This document shows positions 55,946 through 64,000 of a DNA stretch of 64,000 nt, piece after piece. The position numbers and the translations under genes are program-made. The DNA is from Hysterangium stoloniferum (taxonomy: Eukaryota; Basidiomycota; Agaricomycetes; Hysterangiales; Hysterangiaceae). The stretch covers positions 682,001-746,000 of the forward strand of contig WHVD01000026.1 of NCBI GenBank assembly GCA_015178975.1, read 5' to 3'. How positions within the stretch are numbered: position 1 is the first letter of the stretch; each line of letters starts with the position of its first letter. The notes below the pieces were generated by a model that saw only the letters and a list, made by a program, of their open reading frames with translations, did not search any database and was not told the DNA's origin.

Positions 55946-57295
55946 GGTTGGCGTCGGGGAGGTTCTGGTCCATCCATTCGATACGATTTTTAGTCATCTC
56001 GGATAACCCTGTTATTGTGTTGCAAGCCGTTGAGAGTGCTCACGGTCTTACTACGCCTTTTTGTTTTAACGTAATTTATTTAGTACGTTACAGTAGCTTA
56101 GTGATGTGATATAAATCTTGTCCGTCTTTATTATACTGTCAACATCTAACAATGCCGGCATATCACAATCAATCTAGGACATCATTGTCCCTTATGTATC
56201 CGAGTTATGCTTGCTATAATTGACCCTTAAAATTATCCATTTCCTTACATAATCAGGATAGACGCACGTAGTAGTATTGTTTTACATGTTTTGTTTGTGT
56301 TTGTCTGCTCGCAACTTGATGGGACATAGTGACAATCAATATATGTGCTATAGAGTAGCATAGATAAAGATGGCAGAATCCTGAGATGAGGGTAAGATCA
56401 TAGCAGAATGAGGATGAGAAGACATACTACAAAGTGTAAGGCAGGATCATGTCACAATGAAACAGAGCAGGCAGAAATTATAAAAAATCAAGAAGATATA
56501 ATAAAATGAAATAGGAAACATTTCAACAACTCTGTTGTGGCGTTACCTTGAAAATCAGCGCACTTTCCTGGCCAAGGGCTAACATCTCGTTACCAAACTA
56601 TTTCTATCCTATTTTTAGCTATTTTACCCAGAAACTACTGGAATATTCCAGAAGTTTCTGCTACTTTCCAATTTAGCATATATGATTATATAATCTTCCC
56701 GTGTGTCGTGATTTTACTGCATGTCACAATGTGTCAGCCATTTGTGACAATATTCCCGTGTGTTGTGCAATAAGTGCCAGCTGACCGGTTTGCAGACATA
56801 AAACATATAGTTAAAAAAGAATAAAATCTGTATCTTTGTCAATTTAAATGATAGAAATAAATTGCATAAATTCTGGATAATTCTGAAGAATATTGTACAG
56901 TAATTTTGTAGCAATACAAATACATTTGAACTTCTTTTTTATCGATTTAATTGGGGAAATTGAGGAAAAATGGAAAAACCTTAGAAATACATAACAAAAA
57001 CATACACATCAAACAGGTGATGGGAGAGCATTAGGATGGAGATGGAATGGGATGGCTAAAAAGGAAATATATAAAGGGACAGGTGTTGGGGTGCTGCAGT
57101 TGGTGACACCATGGCCGGGGATACTGATAGTGGGATGATGGAGAGTTACAAGGGTGAAGCCAAGTTGTAAGGGTCTGAAATGATAGGATCCTAACACTAT
57201 AGTTCTTCACTTCTAATTTTGACTTAGATAATCCTTCTTTGTTGTAAAGTCCCTTTGCTTTCTTCTCATTCTCTTGAAGACATGGACAACTCTTA
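55946..57295. other. Non-coding stretch
   Basis: No supported gene. AT-rich after 56200. Two nearby GTGTGTCGTG/GTGTGTTGTG-type segments near 56700 and 56757 hint at a small duplication. Confidence 0.35.
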
Positions 57296-59515
57296 CAGTG
57301 ACTCACAAAATGTATCCAATGTTTTTCAGTTTCAACCTATATACCTTATAGCTCAGTAGGGGGAGTACTAATCACCAAGATATTTGTGAACATACTCTAT
57401 CATATATAGTTTGATATGAACACAATGCCATTATATTATCCCCATATGGTAACAATATGAATATTCCAATAGAAAAGTGTTATGACTGTGTCACAACCCT
57501 GTCGCAACCCAATGGCCCCTGATGATATTATCATCTGCCTGCATTTTCAAGTTAATAGCCAAGTCATCATCTCGGCAACTGTCAGTAAACCGACACTGAC
57601 ATATACCTTCATGGCAATCAAACCCCATCTACGCCCCTGTCAGGTTATACTTGTACCATCTGGTTATGCTTTGATATGTCCCCTTTTATTATGATGATCC
57701 ATTCTACTCTATGTTTCACATATGTCTGTATATACTTGTAGCTCTCGGTTAATCACAGCTTCCAATCATATCATAACCCTCCGGTTTCTAGTCAAAGTTT
57801 ATTTGTCACTAATTGGACATTTCTGCTCTTACCTTAGATAGTATTTTGAGATGCTGATAACTAGTATTTAAGTCCAACTGTAATGTTGTAATGTATTATT
57901 ACTATTTAGCATACTTGTAAACTCTTTTTCCTTGAGTTAAGTAGTGTAGCTTGAGAAAGGAGATTCAAATTCAAATTAATCTGTATGTAGGAGTTTTGTC
58001 AATTAAATCAGTATCCACTTTTATTCAACTATGTGCCCATGTCCCTTTTCTTAGGAGAAAGCTCAACTCAAGGAAACAAGACAGTCAACAGATTGGCAAG
58101 GAGAGTACTCGACTTAAGCACAATGTGTGGACCTGGTAGGCAAGTGTAGCTAAATGAGCAAGTGATGTGATATTGAATGATATCCTAAATACATGGTTTG
58201 AGCCTGTATTTATACTAGTCCAGGATCCTGCTTACTAAGTAATGTGACTAGGAGAATGAGTCAGTATTTCCCATACTTGACTCATACGTGTATTTCAGAG
58301 TCATCCAACCAGCTATGACTATGTATCTGAGTCATAGCTCTGATCATAACTCATTGCATAGTCATATTGATATGACTCACCAATGAGTCATCTCCCTCAA
58401 TATGTAGTCAAGGAGATGGGTAGATTGCATACTATAAGGGCTAGAGATACCTTATTAGTATGTAATCCATGACTCTGCTGGTTTCCATGCAGTGCCACCT
58501 AGCTACTTAGGGTTAAGATATGCTAATTCTAGGGTTTAGAGCTAGCAATAAATCTTATGTTATCAGAACAATGACATCTTAACCTCTTGAGCCAAAGTTA
58601 AAGGATCCAGTCCTCTACTATTTGACTAATGTTGCTTAAAGGTTAAACAAAGAAACAAAGTGATAAAATATATGAAAAATATAGCTACAAGGCAATCAGA
58701 ATATCGACTCAGAACACTCATACACATCTCTCATAGTCTCACTCTAAGTATTCCACTCTCTGCCTTTGCTTGCACTGGCTCACCCTCAGTCTCCAACCCT
58801 TCAACCTGACTCTCAACTTATCCTTTGGTGCCCAATTGGTAACTCACCAAGAGGTACTAGATAGGACTAGTCTTCACCTGCCCAAAATTTAAGGACACAT
58901 GATGGTAACTTGCGAGGGCACAGCCCATAAGCTGAAGCCAAGTCCTTCCATTCGGTCCCCATTGGTCTACTGACATCAGTCAGTTTTCTGTTCTTAACAA
59001 GAAGATTCATTGGACACCTTTTGTTTCTGACAAGGTTTGGCAGGAAATGACTTGTATTTAGTACTTGGTATAGCCACCATTTATCTTTAATACATTTTCA
59101 ACCCTCCTAGGCATACTTTCAATCAAATCCTGACACACTTTTGCATCAATCTTGTACCATTAGTCCACCACCCTCTCCCAAAGCTCTTCCATCCCCTGGG
59201 ATGCATTCTCATACCCTGCCAATCTCCTCTTCAGGTGATTCCATAAGTGTTCAATGGGATTCAGGTCAGGAGACTGTGCTTGCCATGAGAGAACCCTGAA
59301 ACTATTTTCTTGGAACCAATTCTGGGCCTTCTTGCAGGTGTCCTTGGGATCATTAACCTGCTGGAAGATGACATCACCTGCTGATTTACCATAGTCTCTG
59401 CAGCTGGCTTGTGGTCATCCTCCAGAATCTGGATGTAGAGATCACTATCAATCCTTCCATCAATCTTGTATGCATACCCAACCCCTTCCCACAGCATGCG
59501 CCCCCATATTAAAAC
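57296..59515 (-). mobile_element. Second Tc1 element, right-truncated and split by an LTR
   Basis: Left inverted repeat at 57296-57477 (CAGTGACTCACAAAATG, preceded by TA). The body resumes at 59005 (ATTCATTGGACACC) and carries the 3' half of the transposase on the minus strand up to about 59515 (SWPAQ-like region, [14 protein letters not shown]). The rest, including the right TIR, is gone; copia DNA follows. At the site where the copy at 39856 lacks a base this copy has the extra C and so the correct local frame. The 1522 bp between the two parts is an LTR insertion. Confidence 0.85.
57478..58999 (+). mobile_element. Old LTR inserted in the Tc1 element
   Basis: Begins TGTTATGACTG and ends TTCTTAACA. 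Flanks AAAAG (57473-57477) and AGAAG (59000-59004) look like a target duplication with one change. The last about 95 bp match the end of LTR-A (GCGAGGGCACAGCC, ATAAGCTGAAGCCAAGTCC). The middle part is longer than in other copies and does not align well, so it is an old or divergent relative, possibly with something nested inside. Confidence 0.7.
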
Positions 59516-60470
59516 AGTTGAATAAGGCTTTGCAGAACACCCTGTGAGTGTGTGATTGGAAAGTAAACACTAAGGAGACTTTTCCACACCCACAGTGGAG
59601 TATTCTACAAATATGAGAAAAATATAGGAAGAAATATAGATAACATAATAGACTATATTAGAGCATAGTATCATACTCTAACACTCCCACCTGATGAGAC
59701 AGCTCTATGCTAGTCCCAACAATTTTCTCAAATATTCCACCTTTGGCTTAGCTAATGGTTTTGTTAACAAATCAGCAGGCATCTCTGATGTAGGTAGATG
59801 GATAACTTTAATCTTCCCACTATCAACCTCCTGCCTTAACCAATATGTCCTCAAATCAAGATGCTTCATTTGACCATGGTGTTCAGGATCTCTGGCAACT
59901 GCAATAGCAGATTGGTTGTCAAGATATAAGGTGGATGCAGTCTTTTGAGGATATCCCAATTCCTCAAATAAGTTCCGCAACCATAATACCTCTGCACCTG
60001 CTGATACTGCTGCAATATACTCTGCTTCAGTAGTAGAGAGGATTACAATAGTTTACAGTTTACTCTGCCAGCTAATTGCCCCAGTACCCATTTTAACAAC
60101 ATTTGCACCAGTAGATTTTCCAGTGGATTTGTCACCTCCATGATCAGCATCTGAATAGGACACAAACAGTTCGTTGTCATTACTAGGGCCATAAGTCAGA
60201 CCCAAGTTGAGAGTGCCTTTGAGATAGCAAAAGACATGTTGAACTGCTAGCCAATGAGCTTTTCCTGGATTGCGATTGAATCTGGCCAATACACCAACAG
60301 TATAAGGAATATCTGGATGAGTGGCAACAGCCAAATACATAAGAGATCCAACAGCATGGATGTATGGAATGTCCATTTTCTCAGGAACTGCAGTATATTT
60401 GGACAGGAAAATTACGGCGCATGACCTGTCTATATGGTGGCCACTCGGTGATCTATGCTTCTGTATCAAA
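59516..60470 (-). mobile_element. Copia fragment with LTR end, reverse transcriptase tail and RNase H
   Basis: Minus strand. An LTR edge ending CTCTAACA at 59683 is followed by a polypurine tract on the minus strand (GGTGGGAGTG). Next come RNase H segments (STLYLDNQSAIAVARDPEHH, HLPTSEMPADLLTKPLAKP) and GSLMYLAVATHPDIPYTVG of the RT/RNase H junction. It differs from the 43-48 kb element, so it is another copia family. Fossil, broken and truncated. Confidence 0.85.
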
Positions 60471-61069
60471 CTTTCTATCCCATTTGGGCCCTCAAGGGAT
60501 TGTGGGAAAAGGTATGCATTTCCTACTTGTGTACATATTCTCCAACATATTTATATACGTCCCTTCAGTACCAAATCCCTCTTGACGGCTGTGAGACACG
60601 TAATTGGTCTGATTGGTTTCTCTTAGTGACTATTCCGTATTATTGAAGTTATGTCTTCTACATCGCTCATCGGGGAGTTTTCATTTGGAGGCACGAAACC
60701 AGTCATGAATAGAAGATGATCATGAATCATAATGGGAATTTACTGGCGCGTGTCTATGCCATCATGCCTTCACGGCGGTATCTCCTCTCATGGCTGGTGA
60801 TCTTACTCCTCTCTCGTTGTGTTTGAACTGGGTTATGAGGCTGAATTCTTCCAATACTGGAGCTAATGTTCTCCGAGATAAACACAAACCACCGAGACTG
60901 TGACTTGACTTCCCAACACAAATGTATATGTCCCTTGACTATTCTTTCCTCTGTGAACTTTTAATGACAGCCACCAAGGTAACCATACTTTGGACGACAT
61001 GAAGTGCTGTGTATGTCTAGGATTTAATCATCTAAACTATACGCAAAACAATTTCCTCAGGGGACACTG
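60471..61069. other. Stretch left of an LTR-B copy
   Basis: No gene recognised. The last bases, CCTCAGGGGACAC (about 61056), look like a polypurine tract for the LTR to the right, so part of this could be a remnant of the LTR-B interior. Confidence 0.4.
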
Positions 61070-61654
61070 TGTGAGGAGTATGCTTTTACCACAGTTTCAT
61101 TGTAGTAAAACACTCCTTTTATTTCATTTATATTTTACATACATATTTTACTCACATTTTCCTATCCTTTACATTCTTCAACTATTGCACCATTTCATTA
61201 GTTTGAAGCTCTGTGTATACTTGTGGGCACTCTCAGTGCCAAATAATAACAGACACGTTTTACCCTGTAACCACGACTTGTCCAGACACCCACCTAGTGT
61301 CCTGCAAGTTGTGATTGGGGTATCATCTCGACCATCACAGATGGGCTTTAACTGTCAGCGCAACCACAGTTTCGAACTATACTAGTTGAAACTTGAACCA
61401 TTATCTCAATCTGTGCGGACTATATCTGCACTACTCTGTTTGTTCGACTCTCTTGTTGTTTCCCTAATCACTAGAGCAGTCACTCAGAATCGCACTTCAA
61501 AGTCAATTATCTTTTGGTCATCTTAGCTATCTATTCTAAGATATCTAATCCTTTTAGCCATATTGAACCAGATAGTCAATACATCAACGTGTCATACCTA
61601 AATGGTCGATATTCTTTGTATATATAATGGTTAGAACTTCCACTACTCTTCACA
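61070..61654 (+). mobile_element. LTR-B copy, plus orientation
   Basis: 585 bp, reverse complement of 4094-4727 with scattered differences (shared AACCATT, GGTCGATATTCTTTG, TTGTGATTGGGGTATC). Begins TGTGAGGAG and ends CTCTTCACA. A polypurine-like run lies directly upstream, which suggests a 3' LTR. Confidence 0.75.
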
Positions 61655-61659
61655 CACTG

Positions 61660-62285
61660 GAGCCTGGTCTTTACTTAATTTCAAGTTAGGCACCATAGGT
61701 TTACCAATCGGGTTGCAGTCAGCAAGACCATAATGTTTTACCATGTCCAAAATGCATTGTTGCTGTGACAAAGTAATAGTTCTCTTCGCCCTGTCTCTCT
61801 CAATACTAACACTTGAAGAGGAGGTATACTTGGAACAACCTGAGGGTTTTCACCAAGGTGCTTGTGATGAGTTTTTACTTCTCCTAAAAGGACTTTATGG
61901 TTTACACCAGTGACCTCGTATCTGGCACAAGAAGTTAAATGCTGTATTGCTCAGTTTGGGTTTCAAACAAGTGCTATGTGACCATAGTATCTGGGTCTTC
62001 CAAAAGGGTGATGTCAAAGTTATTCTACCAGTGTTTGTAGATGATATGACTATTGCATCCAAATCTAAGGAGGCTATCAAGAAGGTCAAAGATGATCTGA
62101 AGTGCCACTTCAAACTGCATTATCTTGGTCCAATTACTTACTTATTGGGTTCACCATTTAAGAATGGTGAAGAGATATCTACACTCTCAAGTTCCATATC
62201 ATCTAGTGCAGCCAGTGCTAGAACAGCATACAAAGTAGCCCATTTGGCAGTTGGAGCAAAGGTATCAGTGAAGTCAAAACCTGGT
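61660..62285. mobile_element. Two copia reverse transcriptase fragments in opposite directions
   Basis: On the minus strand about 61660-61815 reads as an RT piece (LDMVKHYGLADCNPIGKP). On the plus strand about 61830-62200 reads as another RT piece (KGLYGLHQ, VLPVFVDDMTIASKSKEAI with the catalytic VDDM, HYLGPITYLLGS). They meet head to head, so an inversion or two separate insertions occurred. Fossils. Confidence 0.8.
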
Positions 62286-62288
62286 TGC

Positions 62289-62435
62289 TGTTAGGATACA
62301 CACACAGGGCGGGTCTCCAGAGAAACCCGCAGGATATCCGGTAGGAGTTGGCTTCAGCTTATAGGCTGCACCCTCACTAGATCGTGTTGTCCAATTTCGA
62401 ACAGGTGGACGGGAATCCCGGGGAGTCTGGGTGGG
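62289..62435 (-). mobile_element. LTR-A copy, minus orientation, first part
   Basis: Reverse complement of the 3' end of LTR-A (TGTTAGGATACACACACAGG on the plus strand). It stops where the plus-oriented LTR begins; the rest continues at 63570. Confidence 0.9.
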
Positions 62436-63569
62436 TGTTACGACCGGACAATCCCGCTGGACTCTGGGCACTAACCTGTACGCCCCCACGCGCTACAAGC
62501 ACCAATCGTCTGTTTATAGGTTTTCCCGCCCGGACTCCGTTACGTCAAGACTAGTTACGTTTAACCTCAATATGACACATATCAGTCACCGGACTTCCCC
62601 CGGACTCTGTCTCTGTCTATGTCCGTCTTCATCCCACACATCAGTCACCGGACCCCACTTAGAATCCCGTCACCGCTCTAATCGAGCCCCATTCCCATTT
62701 TAGTCAAATGACCTGTCACAATTTAGGACTCTGCTCCCGCTCCATTTCCCATTATGGGTTATGCTTTGTCATGATTCGGACTCCACTCCATTCTGTTCCG
62801 TTCCTAACACCAATTTGGTGTTTACTATTCCCGTTTCATGTTTTGTTAGTTTCGTTTCACCATTACTGGATTTGGTATGTCATTCACTCCATGGTCTATA
62901 TAAACTGGCAGATGTTGTACATACAATCCAGTCAGAAAATTAGCTTAGATTCCCCCCAGTAATCTAATAACATTTTCCGCTCTAAAAACCTTACTTGATT
63001 CACATCGCTTGCACTAGTCGGAGCCCACGGGCTCCGGCGCATCTACCTCTCTCAACCAACTCAACTCACGACCCACAACCCCCGACTTATGACCCACAAC
63101 CCCCGACGTATGACCCACAACCCCCGACTTACGACCCACGACCCCCGACGTACGACCCACGACCCCCGACTTACGACCCACGACCCCCGACTTACGACCC
63201 ACGACCCCCGACTTACAACCCACGACCCCCGACTTACAACCCACGACCCCCGACTTACAACCCACGACCCCCGACTTACAACCCACGACCCCCGACTTAC
63301 AACCCACGACCCCAAATTACGACCCACGACCCCCAACTTACAACCCCCGACCCCCGACTTACAACCCACGACCCCCGACTTACAACCCACGACCCCCGAC
63401 TTACAACCTACAACCCACGAACCCCGCCCGGACTCCCCAGGATCCCCGTCCGTCCATTTGAAATTGGACAACACGATCTAGTGAGGGTGCAGCCTATAAG
63501 CTGAAGCCAAGTCCTACCGGATATCCCGCAGGTTTCTCCGGAAACCCGGCCTGTGTGTGTATCCTAACA
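62436..63569 (+). mobile_element. LTR-A copy, plus orientation, nested, 1134 bp
   Basis: TGTTACGACCGG at the left, TATCCTAACA at the right. It sits inside a minus-oriented LTR-A; target duplication GTGGG (62431-62435) and GCGGG (63570-63574) differ by one C/T change. It is longer than the 28.5-kb copy because the 21-bp repeat is expanded. TATA-like TCTATATAAACTGG near 62894. Looks whole as an LTR; no interior. Confidence 0.9.
63069..63415 (+). repeat. 21-bp minisatellite in the LTR, about 17 units
   Basis: Unit ACCCACGACCCCCGACTTAC plus one base, repeated with small changes. The plus strand is C-rich and G-poor, the minus strand has many GGGGGTCGTGGGT runs. The unit length is divisible by three, so long frames stay open on both strands; these are not genes. 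The copy at 28.5 kb has only about three units. Confidence 0.95.
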
Positions 63570-64000
63570 GCGGGGTTCGTGGATCATAGGTCATAGGTCG
63601 GAGGTCGTGGGTCATGAGTCGAGATAGTTGAGAGAGGTAGATGCGCCGGAGCCCGTGGGCTCTGACTAGTGAGAGCGATGTGAATCAAGCAAGGGTTTAG
63701 AGCAGCCAATGGATTAGATTACTGGGGGGAATCTAAGCTAATTTTCTGACTGGATTGTATGTACAACATCTGCCAGTTTAAATAGACCGTGGAGTAAATG
63801 TCATACCGAATCCAGTAATAATGAAACGAAGCAAGCAAAACATAAAACGGGAATAGTAAACACCAAATTGGTGTTAGGAACGGGACGGAACGGAGCGGAA
63901 TCCAAATTGTGACAAAGCATAACCCATAACGGGAAATGGAGTGGGAGCGGAGTCCAAATCGTGACAGGTCATTTGACTAAAACGGGAACAGGGCTCACTT
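63570..64000 (-). mobile_element. LTR-A copy, minus orientation, second part, runs off the window
   Basis: Continues the LTR begun at 62289, from the repeat region (GGTCGTGGGTCATGAG) over the start-site region (GATTGTATGTACAACATC) to the upstream half (AACGGGAACAGGGCTCACTT at the edge). Similarity to other LTR-A copies is high. Confidence 0.9.

Noticed and set aside
63069-63415. Possible CRISPR array
   Set aside because: Units are contiguous 21-mers without spacers, and the sequence is an LTR part of a eukaryotic element.
62995-63504. Long open frames on both strands over the 21-bp array
   Set aside because: The unit length is a multiple of three and lacks stops in several frames, so the frames follow from the repeat. 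No gene.

Overview
The window looks like a transposon-packed piece of a filamentous fungal genome, almost certainly a basidiomycete of the Agaricomycetes. The pointers are short introns (about 45-85 nt, GT...YAG), several genes of the FunK1 fungal-type kinase family that is expanded in mushrooms, a PEX7-like WD40 gene, and proteins with CxxC...W..H fingers and Zn2Cys6 clusters. I cannot name the species. Much of the left third is poor in CpG and shows C-to-T type decay against better kept copies further right, the pattern expected from methylation or RIP-like mutation of repeats.

Layout. 0-4 kb: fossils, including a decayed copy of the 3' exon of a gene found intact near 55 kb, and an old LTR. 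4-13 kb: an LTR, a MITE, a PIF/Harbinger relic (DDE transposase plus Myb-like partner), and a JmjC-type dioxygenase gene of uncertain integrity. 13-20 kb: a FunK1 relic, a 624-bp tandem duplication and a fuller FunK1 gene. 20.2-24.3 kb: a nearly complete MULE-type DNA transposon with a 9-bp target duplication, inserted just upstream of that FunK1 start codon. 25.1-25.5 kb: a miniature LTR element (TRIM) with identical 128-bp LTRs, each carrying a tRNA-like Pol III unit. 25.7-27.6 kb: an orphan ORF, a tyrosine-recombinase fragment and a ~92-bp minisatellite. 28.1-31.3 kb: a FunK1 pseudogene split by a solo LTR. 31.6-38 kb: a MITE, a solo LTR, a zinc-finger gene and a non-autonomous element with a 9-bp target duplication. 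39.5-48.4 kb: a Tc1 element, a broken PEX7, then a Ty1/copia fossil. 49-56 kb: two host-like spliced genes, one directly downstream of an LTR that still has a TATA-like box. 57-64 kb: nested fossils (LTR in Tc1, copia fragments, LTR in LTR) ending in a 21-bp G/C-skewed minisatellite.

The most unusual object is the TRIM at 25084-25494. It looks whole, has a perfect 5-bp target duplication, and its primer-binding site is identical over 13 bases to that of the copia element at 43-48 kb, which suggests that copia-type machinery mobilises it. Its LTRs contain A box, B box, cloverleaf and T4 terminator. Gene calls are by eye from motifs and splice sites; no database search was possible.
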